A DNA stretch of 64,000 bases from Paracentrotus lividus (taxonomy: Eukaryota; Echinodermata; Echinoidea; Camarodonta; Echinidae), in assembly GCA_940671915.1 (NCBI GenBank), contig CALNVZ010003426.1, forward strand, positions 39,423,741 to 39,487,740. Reading direction: 5' to 3'. Under the pieces are notes generated by a model that ran no database searches, was not told the origin of the DNA, and saw only the letters and a list, made by a program, of their open reading frames with translations. The translations under genes and the position numbers were made by a program. Below are positions 11,501-23,712 of this stretch, one piece after another (the first letter of the stretch is position 1; each line of letters begins with the position of its first letter).

Positions 11501-14500
11501 ATACACTACTGTGGGGTATTTTCATCCTATTTTTGTGGGGACCTTGTCAAGACCTAGCCAAGGAGAAATCTGACCGCCTCATGTGCCAGACGACACAAAG
11601 CCAGTAAGTCTAGTAAGTAAGTACATGGTACTTTCTCATGTGAGCTGATATAAGAGCAAACACTTGTTTTTACGGTGTCATATGTCTTGAAACTTCCGTG
11701 AAGCAAACAAGGAAATTAAAACGGCAGGGAAGAGGAATGATTTATAAACTTGTATTTACCAAATCCAAAGGAAGTTAAACATATGGATTGTTTTTAGATA
11801 CCATTCCTTTTCATTTTTAGCAGATATTGATGTGAAGACCTCATGCGTGAACAGCATGGAGAGAGCTTTCTTCATATACTTTCACTTCACAATCAGCAAT
11901 TTTAGTGAGCATTTTCTGGTATTTTCCCCCAGAAAGTCTGAAACGGCTATTATTAACAATTTGTGAAAGTTAATTGTTTTGAAAAATATTGAAATTCAGC
12001 AGAAATCATGGACAGCATATCACCAGCATACAATACATAATAATAATTTAAATGCAACATCATGCTGAAATGAACCAAAAGTGAGTAGTACATGATTGCT
12101 TGCTCACCATTGGTCGTTTTACTCTGCTTGGAACCTGGCCAGCCAATGAGGATCCTTGTTGCTGGAGCCTTGTGGTAACAGGCGAGGATGACCTGGACAA
12201 AGTGGGCGGAGTTGAGGCATAAGAGGGCGGGGTGGAGTCAAGAAGGGGCGGGGTGATTCCACGGAGGGCGGGTGGATTCACATTGGGGAGCAGGGTGGAG
12301 GGACGGGTGGTGTGGAGGGGGGCAGCAGAGATAGGGGGCGTGGCAGGTGATAAAGGCTTGCTGGGGGTGCTGCCAGTACTGCTGGTGATCTGCAAGTGTG
12401 CCAAGGTGGAAAAAAGAAGATTGTTAACTAGTGGATATAATACTCCACTATAATTACATATAAGTGCAAAGAAGTGAGATAAATAAAAACAAATTATGTG
12501 ACTAATTCCTCATGAGAGTTTTATGCCTTCTCATAATGATTTTATGTATTTTTTAACCTGCCATAGTAAATAAATTTGTAAATAGCCATTTTGGGGGTTT
12601 CAAAATATCTAATACAATACAATTTAACAAAATTCATCATTTTGGCAAGCAGCTTTGAGGAATACATGTAAGCTGTCCTGTTGCACACAACCTCCGAGTG
12701 CTAAAGAGTTAGGTAGAAAATAATGAGCATCTGCACCTTCTCTGACTGTGCCTTGGCTGCTCTCTTGGTCATCATAGATTTCAGGAGTTGAGCTCTCAGA
12801 AGATTCTCTTCATCATCACCTTCATCTTTCACTATCGCAGCAGATGCTTTAGGTTGCGACTAAAGAACAACAACAGAACATGCAAAGAAGATAATATTTT
12901 GGACAATGAATTTTCAGCGTTATTGTTATCAAGGACTCTTAACTACATGTGAATTCAGGGATGTGAGTGACCATAATAAAAAGGACAGGAAAAAATTGAA
13001 AGAGCTCATGGAGTTTTGTATTGAGGGAGAGCTTAAAAAAGCTGTAATACATGTAAGCCAAAAATTAAACCATAAAATGCTGAATTCTCACATCCCTGTA
13101 AATTCTTTGGGGCCTGGTTTCAAATTCACAGTCTTGATTATGTGCATGAGAGCTACTTGAATGAAAAGTTTGGAAACAGAAGTTGAATTTGTTGGTACAT
13201 GTATTCTGGACATGCACATGATGGTGTCTCAAGCCTGCACAATTATTTATATTGAAAATACAGACAAACCAAAGGAAGAGGGTATTCCCTTTCATGGCAT
13301 AGACTCAGAATTGTGCAAATAGTGCAATGTGACTTAAAATACTGCCACCTCCCAATGACAAGTTGATTCAAGAGAAAAAAATCAAGAACCACATATAATG
13401 CAAAATTACAAGTGATATTCTAGAGAAATAAAGAAGTATCCATATATGGGCAGTTCCAAGCAAAACAGGACATGGAGCTGAAATTTTAATGTGCCGCTGT
13501 GCCTTTGAAAATGCAAATTAGGATCTGAAATTACCACAAAGGCTTCTTTACAATACAACCAATCATTTAAGTTTTAAAAATTTGCGATTGAGTATTCTTG
13601 CGCTGAATAATTGATCAAACCCAAATTTGCACGTATGGGACTATGGGGCTTTAAATGCCTCTAATTCTTATATCTCGTCACTTTTTGCCAATTTGTTTGG
13701 CTTAATGTAATTGTCATGGTCTACTGCAACAAACTTTGGTAAATATATTTCTTTAAAATGCATTTCTCCTCACGAAAAAGACTGGAAAACCAGATGTCAC
13801 TCCGTAACTGTCACTCCGTAACCGGACAAGGGTTCAAGTTTTAAGTCATAATTAACAAAATATTCAACCAATTTTTTTATGCAAGGTGGCATATTATACC
13901 TAGAATAACATAGAATCCAATCAATAACTCAAAATTGTAATAGCCATTTAAAGTTCACAGAGTTTAAGCAAAATGTTTTCTGCTCAAATATGCATGTCCA
14001 TTTTGCGTCACTCCGTAACCATGATTATGAATATTAATATCTCATTAATTAAGAGGATCACTATAAAAAAAATTATCATTTTGAAAAGAGGGTACCATCA
14101 GCTTTTGTCATGAACCATTTCTTTGTACATAAAGATTAAAGTATGGATGATAAACTTGTTTGAATGCTGAAATGTTGCTTCTGAATGTCACTCTGTTACC
14201 TTGGAACTGCCCATATGCAAATCATAAAAAAACAGAATATGTACCTTAATTTCATTGTCTTCTTGAACTCCAGGATCTGGAGAAGGAAAAACAAATCAAA
14301 GGGGAATAAATCAAATAAACCATGTACATGTATGTATTGCTTTTAATTAAATTTTCCCATATTTGATGCATTGACCAAAATGTAAATAAATAACAATTAA
14401 GACATTGCTAGATTGGCGCTGGTTAACTTAGAATTTGACAGATGCATCCGATAAAAATTATACCAATTTTAGTACTTGGTTAGAATTTTACGAAAAAGAG

Positions 14501-15479
14501 AGATGAAAACTTGAAGCTCGGGTATAGTTTCTGCAAGCTTACAATAATTGTAAACACAGACATATCATTACTGTGGGACTGAGCACCTCCTCATTGTAAT
14601 ATGCAAATTAACTCATTGCCATTCATTTCAAATTCTATACATAATATTGCCATGGATCTGTAATATGCTTTGATTAGAAAGCAATACACATTAAGATACA
14701 TGTATTTAATGCAAAAGTACAAGTCATGTGTGTGTGTTCTATAGACATGAAGCATTATTCATATATGCAAATGAGCTCATTAAATATGCAAAATCACAAA
14801 TTCCTAAAGTATTGGATTTGAAGATGATTTCAAGTGACATTGTTTAATAATATAACATGATAAATCATTTAATTCAGGATGGTAGTGTGTACTTCAAATC
14901 AACATGTACTTATTCAAAATTCATTTTAATATATGCAAATCAGTGCTCATTAAATATGCATAAAAACAAAAAGTCGAAATTTTTCAAACATCTCTGGACA
15001 TTTCGTAAAATTTCTTTGCAAATTATTTTGTAGAAAAGTGCTTTTAAACATCTGAATAGCAACACAGGCAAGATAATCCACTTCCAACACTTAACCTCAG
15101 AGTTCACATTTTAGTAACCGTGATAAATCTTTCCAACCAACACAGAGGTATATATACAGGCCCCATCATAAGTTTCAGTGGAGGGGATGCTTACACGTGG
15201 GGTAACAAACTGGTATCTGATTACCTACCAACCCCAGGGAAGGTCTGAGAGAAGGGCAATCACATCCGAATGGGGTGCCTCTGGAAACAGGGGGTGGTGC
15301 AACAGAAATTCATGGACCATACATGGTGCTCTACTTCGGGCAGAGGACACTGTGTGTAATGCACAGTGGATGCTCAACGCACCAGTGTATTGGTTGGAAT
15401 ACACCACGTCAGCAAATCTGAGTCCAATGTGTGAGGCTGAGTAACCAGTAACTCAATTCAGACTACACTCTCCTCCCAA

Positions 15480-15518
<39 letters not shown>

Positions 15519-18500
15519 TGACAAAAATAAAATGCAATGAATTTTCCAACTTGTAAACGCAAGATTGACCCCCTCCCCCTCCACAATGTACAGAAGTAGG
15601 CATATCGAGTAACCCATTTCCTTCAAACATTTAAATTCATTCACCTTCATTCACCACATAATTTCCTGCAATTTAGTACTTATATTATTCTTAGAATCAA
15701 GGTATTTTCATGATTTTATGAATTTTCTGAACTAGGCAATTTTGGGTTTAAATATGCTTTTGAGTTAAATCAATATGATATTATTCCTGTTCTAAACACT
15801 AAGATACATACCCTGTATCTTACTTGGAACATTTTCTTTTTCTTCTTCTTCTTCATCAACTTCCATTTCCACCTCTTCGTAGTTATCAAATTGTCCCTCA
15901 GACACCAAGGTGTCCTGCTCCCCTAGTGCTAGTGTAATGGCAGCTTCCAAAGCCTGGGTATCATAAGGTGGGCTGTCATCCTTGGTGCTTTCATCCTGTG
16001 GAAGGGCGAAAATAAACAGACTCATATCAAATTTTAACAAATTATCTGCTCTCAAACTTGTGCGATTTGATTTTCATTGCGTGGATTACACTAGTGCAGC
16101 ATATACCAGGCACACAAATTCACACCAACTCGTACCCCAGCCTTTGCTGTGTATACAACAAAGCACAAATAAGCAAGTAATTTTTATACCTTGTTTTTAC
16201 ATGACCTTATAATGGGTACCCTGTTTGTTTGTTTTTCACCATGAATATATCTCATTATACTGCAATTTATTCCAAAGCTCAGTGATGGACCTGATTGTTA
16301 TAAATGTTGCACATTTACATGCCGAATCATCTGGTTGATACGTACATTTACCTGTGTGGTTTTTGCTGGTATTTCAGTTTGGGCTTTGTCATCACTTGTC
16401 TTTCCTTCTTCCTCCTTTGCTTTCACCTCTGTTCCTTTATCAGTCTTTTCATTCTTCTGTTTTCCTTTCTCTTCTTTTGCCAGTGAAGCCAAAGCATCCT
16501 TCCTCAGTTGAAGAAGCATCATTTCTTCATCTTCGTTATCCTCAGCCCGTTTCTAAAACGACAAGCAAACAATATTTTTAGCCATCTTCACAAAATTTCT
16601 TAATCTGTTAGAAGGAAATTGAAAAAGAGCCAGGGTCCTCATGTATGTAGAACTCTAAACAGGGGTGTGAGAGCTGGTTAAAAAAAAAGTCTGAAAAAAT
16701 CTGAAGTGAATAATGTGCGCGAACCCTATGTGCGCGAAGCGCACATCACGAGCGCGAAGCGCGAAGTCCCTTAAGGCCGGGGTCCAGGGCCCGCCTAGGG
16801 CCCTGGAAGCTCTGGGGTATTAGATGCTCTCTGGTGCAACTTAGGCTAATTTTGGAAACTATTTCTATCAATTTCAATTGCTGTTTTTGAGAAAAAAACA
16901 CTTAATTTTTTCCATTCCTTGGTATTTGAGGCTTGAAAATTTGCATCTGGGACAAACACTGTAGACTCTAACTGTTACTTCTAAATAATCTGCTGCCTGG
17001 CACCTGGCATTTGCTGGTAACAAGTTGAAAAAAAAAAAAACAGCAGGCAACTCTCAACTTTGCAGTGAAATCCAATTCTATACAGTCATGTATAAGAGTT
17101 CAAAAAGTGTTTGTGAATTCAAATTTGCAAATGCGCGGCTGATTCCGGACGCCGGTCCGAATATCAAGATTTTGACCGCCAGAGGTTTCGGCGATCTCAA
17201 TCCCGGTTTGCCGTACGCGACTGAGCGGGGCTCAAAATTCACTCCGCCGCCGCGATCGGCGGTCAATGTCGCTTCCGGGTTGAGATCGGCGGTAGTATAG
17301 CTCGCTCACCGTATGTGAATGGCTAAAATGCGCGTGCGATTTTCCAAAGTCGCAATTATAAGGTACGATTTACGATAAATTACTCACGTTTTCGGTCGTT
17401 TGGATGAGCTCCACTTGTGTTTCCAAGAAGTCTCGGCGAGCGTGCACATATTCTATGCACTGCAATATGAATTGTTTTCGCAGTCAGTTACGCGGTACTA
17501 CTTGCGTGGATACGTTATGAGCGGTGGTTTGTCGGCATGTGCGCATGTGAGAATGATTAAGCTACTGAAAAAAGGGTAAATTTTGTGGTTTTTTCCGTCG
17601 CAAGAATACTAGCTAACTTCAGTGCGAAGTTTATATGCTTTTCTATGGACAATTATGCCTGAGCTGAGAACTGAAGTTTACCGCTTTTCTGAAGCGCGCG
17701 TTTCCGACTTTTGGATCTCGATCCGGGAAGGAAAAAAAAGCGGAAAATGTAGATTGGTGTTTGAGGGAAAAAATCGGAATTCCGCGTAAAATCGGAGATT
17801 TCACAGCCCTGTCTAAAGTTGATCTTACAAGTCACATGTTCAAACTTTTGATAGCCAACACTCTACCAACATTTTACGTACAATGTACATGGGGAAATTC
17901 TTCAGTGCTCAATTTTACAATTTTAGTGATGTTTTGTTACAAAAAACAGCTTTTTATACATGTAAGTTACCGACTCACAAAATTTTAAGGTTATACAGTA
18001 AGGCCTCTATGAAAATCATGAAAAAGAAATATAACATGCTATTAAAGAACACTTCTAGTAGCAACATTAAAAGCCATGAAGCATGTAACATACTTTCTTT
18101 GTCAGTTTTTCTGCTGGCTTTTCTTTTAACTTCCCACGGCTTGTGGATTGAACCCCTTTGCCTCTGTCATATCCATGTGATGACTTGTTGCTATGGGAAC
18201 TGCTACCAGAGAGACGCCTCTTCTCCTCCTTGATTTTGTTTTGGATGCTGCGATGATCCCGTAGGAGTCGTTCATATTCAGCTACCTGGGGTTCATAGGT
18301 CGGTGACCTGTACGACCTTTGTGCTGGATGGAGTAGAGGTGACCTTGATCTTCCTCTTGATTCTAGTGATGTAGACAAAATGGCAAAAGAAATACATTAT
18401 AGTAAGTATTGACTATACTCATGGAATTTATTCATTATCAAAAGAAAATGTTAAGTAGCCTACTGATTTATAGTTGACCATCGAGTAACTAAGCTAAATT

Positions 18501-19454
18501 AATTCTGTAGTAATAGAACATAGATTGACAATTCAAACAGCTGAAATAATTAATGGAAACCCAATTTGGCATTGCTAGTTTAACTCGATCATTTGAAAGT
18601 AATTTCTACCAAAGAGAAACAGGATTTAGAAGTGACGTCTAATGTCATAGCACAAAATATGAAAGGCTAGACTAGACTAATTACAATAAAATAACTTTGA
18701 TTGAAAATCTAGTCGATGATTATGAGGTCACTCAGTCAGACTCAGTCAGAGCAGATAATTTGGCCTGGAAGAGCCAGATAAATGATGGAACTTTATTATC
18801 AATTTAGGAAATCGAAATGATTTTCATTTTTGTAAGGTCACTTTCACTTTTTAGGCCTGCTTTGGTTACTTTAGGAACTCATTCATGATCAAATAACTGA
18901 ATACACTGTCTCAGCAGGCTCTTGCTCAGCAACTTACTTCGTCGTGTTCGGCTTGTTCTTCTCCCCGGAGATTCCCGGTCTCGCTCATTTCTTCTTGCGC
19001 GTTTCACCGCCTCACTGGCTCGTCTCTGCGCCCGACTCTTGGCGCTAGAACTGGATGATCCGCTATGCTTTCGATCTCTTTCTCCCCTTTTTGGACTTGG
19101 CGATTTCGAACGATTCGTAGTCCTTGTTGCCTTAGTTTTATATTGTTTAGGAAGAGATATTTTACTACGATTTGATGGAGATTTCGAGGAAGTCCTTTTT
19201 TGTCCTTTGATATCTTTGGTATCACCAATTGTTGCATTTTTGCTGTCGTTTGGATTTTCCTTTTTTGTCAAAATCGACGAAGACAAATTTCCCAAGCCCA
19301 AGCCCGATTCCAACAACAAGTCCGTATCTGCGATGTCACTCGGACTGAAATTATCCGGAAAATTCGACGTTATTTGTCCCTCTTCTTCTTCTATTTCACC
19401 ATCCTCTAATTCTCCTTCATCTGACCCACCAACTTCATCAAGTACTGTCATCAT
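1442..19454 (-). CDS. ZFC3H1: ZFC3H1 orthologue, zinc finger C3H1 domain protein (21 exons, 3' end outside the window)
   Basis: ZFC3H1 is the nuclear scaffold that joins the MTR4 helicase to PABPN1 in the PAXT connection, retaining polyadenylated nuclear RNA and delivering it to the exosome. Coding exons in gene order: 19454-18938, 18362-18094, 16552-16352, 15995-15812, 14276-14245, 12859-12737, 12389-12108, 11194-11057, 10611-9722, 9342-9168, 8652-8449, 7931-7039, 6719-6588, 6163-5967, 5581-5248, 4814-4643, 4330-3767, 3332-3162, 2837-2665, 2238-2106, 1623-1442. Phases agree at every junction and all introns are GT-AG, giving about 1,990 residues so far. Landmarks: N-terminal EGELEDGEI acidic motif, RS/KS-rich stretch, charged coiled-coil centre, one CCCH finger, then HAT/TPR-like helical repeats. 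No stop codon follows the last exon, so more C-terminal repeats lie off the left edge. Exon 10611-9722 carries apparent frameshifts. Start: the ATG pair at 19454 (AAA upstream) precedes the conserved acidic motif. Confidence 0.88.
5967..6719 (-). CDS. ZFC3H1: ZFC3H1 exons 13-14: the CCCH zinc finger
   Basis: The finger is split by an intron. Exon 6719-6588 supplies LCQYELKGTCNDDDCIW and exon 6163-5967 supplies QHESDYTMS. Predicted ligands are Cys1332, Cys1340, Cys1345 and His1349 (numbering from the first ATG), spacing C-x7-C-x4-C-x3-H. This is the single finger that names the protein and the NDDDC core is diagnostic. Downstream of it are a conserved helix (REILTDLLSYNAV) and a charged linker. 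Donor choice at 5967 (GAAG then GTAATT) is supported by phase: it joins to exon 5581-5248 as NNEGVVSRLLS. Confidence 0.88.
7039..7931 (-). CDS. ZFC3H1: ZFC3H1 exon 12: long central region upstream of the zinc finger
   Basis: One open frame across 893 nt. It starts with DLKRAKTAGLTAGQTADLKK, a helical charged segment, passes through a Ser/Thr/Pro-rich linker (NPTLTPNIKSRAKPSSPTT), and ends in a more hydrophobic conserved block (SPIE-like CLEFSSLDFNRSLPS; DPCGLVAYRSSLLPFKAF). In this family the last part precedes the zinc finger directly. It ends in phase 2 and joins the finger exon to give the residues FRLSPLFRTSAGYS. The neighbouring upstream exons (8652-8449 and 9342-9168) are charged helical segments in continuous frame. 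Confidence 0.85.
8796..8973. mobile_element. 178-bp MITE in a ZFC3H1 intron
   Basis: Perfect 15-bp terminal inverted repeats, GGTGGTATCTCACTT at the left and its complement at the right. The interior contains AGACGTCTC-type palindromic words and no coding sequence. Size and structure fit a non-autonomous DNA transposon. No clear target duplication was established. Confidence 0.75.
9722..10611 (-). CDS. ZFC3H1: ZFC3H1 exon 9: charged coiled coil, with apparent frameshifts
   Basis: The exon opens in phase 0 after a TTTTACCAG acceptor and ends in phase 2 (GAATACAG then GTTAG). Its 3' half encodes a long K/E/R/Q-rich helix (LIMERRKREMMNRKQAEL onward), a strong coiled-coil candidate. Between about 10400 and 10262 the frame breaks three times, each a one-base loss (near GGGAGATCGG, CAGCCGTGAC and GGGAGAGGGAAATG on the minus strand). 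The peptides between the breaks (SEKLERKLHKQ; ARHKGVLDGVDNASGSG; EMQVRITGRLVLKGD) read as sensible protein. Three losses restore the frame, so the 890-nt length still suits the flanking phases. Assembly deletions are the simplest explanation. Confidence 0.7.
13444..14216. mobile_element. 773-bp non-autonomous DNA transposon, ATATGGGCAGTTCCAAG ends
   Basis: Seventeen-base inverted ends (ATATGGGCAGTTCCAAG) bound the block, inside a long ZFC3H1 intron. The phrase TCACTCCGTAAC recurs inside near 13798, 13811 and 14011, and a variant (TCACTCTGTTACC) touches the right end. No transposase reading frame is visible. Confidence 0.7.
14277..15811. other. ZFC3H1 intron, AT-rich, no gene seen
   Basis: Holds recurrent ATATGCAAAT octamer-like words (near 14758 and 14931) within a degenerate direct repeat of ATGCAAATNNNCTCATTAAATATGCA type, and a 36-base T run at 15482-15517. 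No coding signal. Confidence 0.5.
16660..17811. mobile_element. 1.15-kb DNA transposon with TCTAAA target duplication
   Basis: Inverted ends CAGGGGTGTGAG and (complement) CAGGGCTGTGAAA lie directly between two copies of TCTAAA (16654-16659 and 17812-17817). The CAGGG start resembles hAT-type ends, although the usual hAT duplication is 8 bp. The interior is patchy: a palindromic GTGCGCGAAGCGCAC word near 16731, then a GC-rich section at about 17110-17310 with an open frame on both strands that I do not recognise. No transposase is identified. It lies in the intron between exons 18094 and 16552 of ZFC3H1. Confidence 0.75.
18938..19454 (-). CDS. ZFC3H1: ZFC3H1 exon 1: acidic start and basic-serine region
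   Basis: Residues 13-21 read EGELEDGEI, followed by EEEEG. The motif is a hallmark of the ZFC3H1 N-terminus, the part that in the human protein contacts MTR4. Residues from about 90 on are rich in K/R/S (RSKSPSPKRGERDRKH, SGSSSSSAKSRAQRR), typical of disordered nuclear RNA-processing proteins. Ends in phase 1 at a GTAAGT donor. The next exon (18362-18094) continues with RSRSPLLHPAQRSYRSP and a short charged helix, VAEYERLLRDHRS. Confidence 0.85.
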
Positions 19455-20691
19455 TTTTGCGCATTTTCATGTCATTTCAGCTCAAAAAGTTGACATCCTT
19501 CACCCGTTTCCACTATGTTGCGACATCTGCAAATTCTCAGTTATGCAATCCGAACGTAGAGGGGGTCAACAACTTGCTTTCGATTTTGGAATGATGAAAG
19601 AAAAAATTTCACAGGTTTTCTTACCTAGGCCATGCAGGGCTACAATATCGGGGGCTATAGGCCTATAAAGTTCAAAATTAATACCTCATCCCTTTGTGGG
19701 GACCGAAGCTTTGTTTAAAAATTAAACCAATATATATTCATTCTCGTATGCTTTTTTGTTACTAGTTATGTCCCCTTTTGGAGGCAAAAGGTGTTAATAT
19801 TTTTTTTCTCTCTCTCCCTTAAATATATTTTAAAAATGGGGTTCAAATTATATGTATCCAACTAGTAAGGTAATATGCTTATAATTACTGTCAGAGCAGA
19901 TCTTTACAAAAATTCACATCAATAAGTATTGTACCGCATTTTTATGTATAAAATGTAATTAAAAGTTCAGCGGCGGTGCTATTATGGGTGTTAACGATTG
20001 GCTTGTTCAATATAAATTATAGGGTGTTAGCAGGGGTTTCATAATAAAAATGAAGGTTAAAGTGACTGGCGCCCCGAAATTTAGGGAGGGCCCAATGGCG
20101 GATCCAGGTTTCAATGAGCGACGGGGGGGGGGGGGAGCTGGCCCCTCGCCCCCCCCCCCTTGATCCGCACCTGTGGGAGAAAACAATTTATAGTTCAAAT
20201 TTTGGTGAAGCGATGACAGTCCCTATCGCTTTCGAGCTTGGAAACGAACAAGTCGGTCCGTTGGAAATGAACATCTATTTTTCTAAGCATGATTGATCCG
20301 CCATAAAATCGCTATATTCTCTGGCTGTCATAAAGATAATCGATTTTTTTTTCTCTCTCTCTCTCACTGCTAGTTACCACACCCCCCCCCCCCCCCCCCT
20401 CTCCCTCAGTCAGTAAAAGGAATCAGCCCCTTGATTCAGGTCTCAACTCGGGTTCCACTGTTTTTTGTTTGTTTGTTTTTTTCCTTCCTATGTTTAAAAT
20501 GGTCCACAAAGTAGTACATAGTATACCGTAGCTTAATTTTGTCCGTCGTAATAGGCTATGGGCTCCATCAGCAGCATCACATTGCTCCAGTTTTTATGTT
20601 TCATAAAAAGTATAGGTTTGTCCCCGTCACTGATCTGTAGTAAATACAGATCAGTGGTCCCCGTTTCACTTTTCGTGATTCCTATTATAAC
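19455..20691. other. Probable promoter side of ZFC3H1 and intergenic DNA
   Basis: Upstream of the ZFC3H1 ATG. I see no canonical promoter motif. The stretch includes a small C/G-run block near 20096-20172 bounded by GCGGATC words in opposite orientation, pyrimidine-rich tracts and a C run near 20382-20399. No supported gene. Confidence 0.4.
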
Positions 20692-21692
20692 TACACTGTT
20701 GCTCATAAAGGTTGGATATTTTTTTTATGCAGTCTATAGCTACATCATTTTGCTCCGGTTTTAATTTCTAGAAATTGTTTGTCCCTGATCTCACTTTTCG
20801 GTACCCTTGCTATATTTTGGAAGTTCTCCCAGCCATTCCCGGGTATTGAAAAATAAAAACAGTTTGTCAACCCCCACAGTGCACATTTTTTCACATCTTG
20901 GGGCCCCTGTTTTGTTCATCCGGCTGACCAAGGCCCCCTCTGTCCTACCCCCAAGAAATGAGTGTGAAGTATAGGGTTGTTATTGTTCTTTAGGTTTAAT
21001 CTCGGTTTATGGTCACAGGCTTAGATTCATTGTCTAGGGGGAGGGTCAAAGTTTATTTTGAATTTGGTTTAAATTGATTTTATTCGCTTTTACAACATGG
21101 AAATTTATGTCTTCTCAAAAATGTATTGTAGAATATCAGCCAAACAAAAATCACAATGAAAAATTGACCATGGTTACCATTTACAACCTTGTCATTAAGG
21201 CTGAAACAAAAATTTTGAGAAAACAATAATAATTAAGGGTTCATGAGTGTTTTCTATTTCCTTTGTTTTGACCCTAAAGTTAGGATAAAATATTTCAAAT
21301 TTTCACCGATCTCACTTTTTACCTCAACGCCTCCCTTAGACAAGGGACCAAAGCCTGTGACCCTAAACCTTAATTTCACGTTAAGAACAATAACAGTCCT
21401 ACATTTTAGACGCCTTTTGTGGGAGTAGGATGGAGGGGGCTTTGGTCAGCCGGGTAAACAAAAAAGGGGCCCCAAAATTAGAGAAATTGGCAAATATAGG
21501 CATTGTGGGGGTCGACGAACCTTGTTTCAGTTGTCATCCCCCGGGAATGGTTGAGGATCACGTCCAAGATTATTATGTCGAGAGTCCCGAAAAGTGAAAG
21601 CGGGGACAAATAATTGCAAGAAATTAAAGCCGGAGCAAAAATATGTTGGTGGAGCATACAGAAAATATCCAACTTTTATGAGCGACAGTGTA
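20692..21692. mobile_element. 1.0-kb near-palindromic foldback element
   Basis: The left end TACACTGTTGCTCATAAAGG matches the complement of the right end with few differences. The arms stay complementary inward, for example GGCTGACCAAGGCCCCC near 20930 against GGGGGCTTTGGTCAGCC near 21435. Arms are about 400 bp each and the centre is near 21190. TA at both borders suggests a Tc1/mariner-type foldback MITE. Non-coding. Confidence 0.75.
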
Positions 21693-23511
21693 TCTCAGTC
21701 TTTTCCCAAACGTTTTCCAGGGTGAATACAACAACAACAACAACAAAAGAAGAAGAAGAAGAAAAAAAATGTTTCCACATTGACTCGTATACCCCAAAAA
21801 GCCCATAATGTATCCATCAGTTTCCCATTTCCCCTTATTATTACATTAATATCATTATTTTGTCATGAAACCTGTATCCTCCCCCTAAAAAAAAAAAAAT
21901 CATAGCTCATATCAATTCTACTCTATGTAAAATGTAAAGTTAAGGTATACCAATGTGCGGCATTAAATTGTAATTAAACAAGGCGCGTCCATTATCTAAG
22001 AGGCCAGACGCAACAAAGTGACGTTGGAAATACAGCTGAGAAGTGCAGAAATCTATACAGCTGGCTGCAAGAATAAAATAGCTCACAAAAACTCGCGTAA
22101 GAAGACTTCCCTGCAGTGTAATGGTATTGTCCGTTTGGTTGAGCAATCTACCTGTGGAGATGAAAGAAATTGATGAACTTTTATCATGTTGTTAGTTAAT
22201 AGATTCTCCAGACCAGATGGAGGAAATACACATTTGGGCAAGCTTATAACATTATTGTGCTGAAGTTGTAATCAGAATATGCAATTCATATAAATTGATG
22301 CTCAAAACAATGACATAGATTGTGAACTTGTCACAAGTCTTGTGAAGACGCCGTTCACATATGCGATATGCATGTGATAAGCGTAAATATTGACTAGTCG
22401 AGGAACCTCTTATGATTATGTTCAAAGTGACAGGTGACAGTGACAGGGGGGACTCAGCCCCACTTTTTTCAGCAAACGTTTACAAAAGTGAAAAAAAAAA
22501 TGACCATATAGGTTTGTGATTTTTAGCCTGTTCAGCCCCCCCCCCCCACTTTTGGCTCAGCCTCTCCACTTTCAAAAATGCTCCGCGACCACTGCCTCTC
22601 TCTTTAAAAAAAAATATTTTAGAAGATCGGATATGCTTCTTTTAATGAGAGGATATACAGGTTCATAATAAAAGGAGAAAAGTTTGTACTATCAGTAGAA
22701 TGAGGAAAAAAGAATATTCTCATGTTGAGTATTTTTTTTTTTTTTTTTAAATTCATTAATTTATGCATTTATTGTTCATCAAAATGGGAGATGTGCATGT
22801 GACATCACACTTTTTGGTCGCATTTATAATAGACTAGATATCTCCATAGTACCAGTATTAGTTAGCATTTAATTAATCATAACTTTCTTATCATTGATTG
22901 GATCATTTTAAAAAAACAATTTATTTGATTTTTCTGCTTTATACAGCTTGGTTCATATAAGACCCCCTAGGATTTCGCATTAACTAGCTTTTGCGTAAAT
23001 AAGAATAACAACCATAGTTGCATGTGTTCATGAAATCAAAACCGAGTTGACCCAGGGGAGGGTTATGAGGGAAAAGTCTGAGGCCGCCAGTATCATGATG
23101 ATGTGGTGTGAAAAGATGCATATCCACGAAAAAAAATTAAAAGCCGTTGTTTGAGCAATATTATTATAGGACAATACATAAGAGTGATTCAGATTTCAGG
23201 TAAGATTACAAAGTTTAGAGAGAGAGAAAAAAAAAAAAGCCTGAAACTGTGACAACAAAAACGACAACTTTATGCGAATGTATGATCTTATGTTTTTCTC
23301 CGATTTTTGTATTTATTTATTTATTTTTTTTGTCAATAGGCCTCCTTTTTAAGTTTTCACCTTGAATCCTAGCTCTTGGGGATGCCATCCGCAATCCTCC
23401 ACAAATAGTGCCCCACCCCCATTTCTATGGTCTTATATCAAGACGCCATGTAATTATACACATGTTGTAAGCTAGAGGAAAAACAACTTTACCCTGATTT
23501 AATTCTTTCAA

Positions 23512-23562
<51 letters not shown>

Positions 23563-23712
23563 ATCGTTTTTTAATTTATCTATTACTTATTAATCCAGAA
23601 AATATCTTTTTTTTTTTCTTTTTTTTTTTTGGTGTCACATTAAGCAAGTGCCTATTTTCATTAATTGTTACCTAGCCTAAAAAAAGACTATTACCTTTTT
23701 AGCTTGAGAAAA
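21693..23712. other. Intergenic, upstream flank of the acid phosphatase gene
   Basis: AT-rich with (AAC)n/(AAG)n near 21728-21768, several A, T and C runs, and an uninterrupted 47-base A run at 23513-23559. No gene or convincing promoter motif was found; the transcription start of the phosphatase gene is presumably near the right end of this stretch. Confidence 0.5.
23513..23559. repeat. Poly(A) tract of 47 bases
   Basis: An uninterrupted run of A about 150 bp upstream of the acid phosphatase ATG. On this strand it could be the tail of a retroposon, but no body was recognised 5' of it. Run length in an assembly is unreliable. Confidence 0.9.

Noticed and set aside
18922-19668. 248-codon plus-strand frame
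   Set aside because: It is the antisense shadow of ZFC3H1 exon 1, whose K/R/S-rich codons leave few stops on the other strand.
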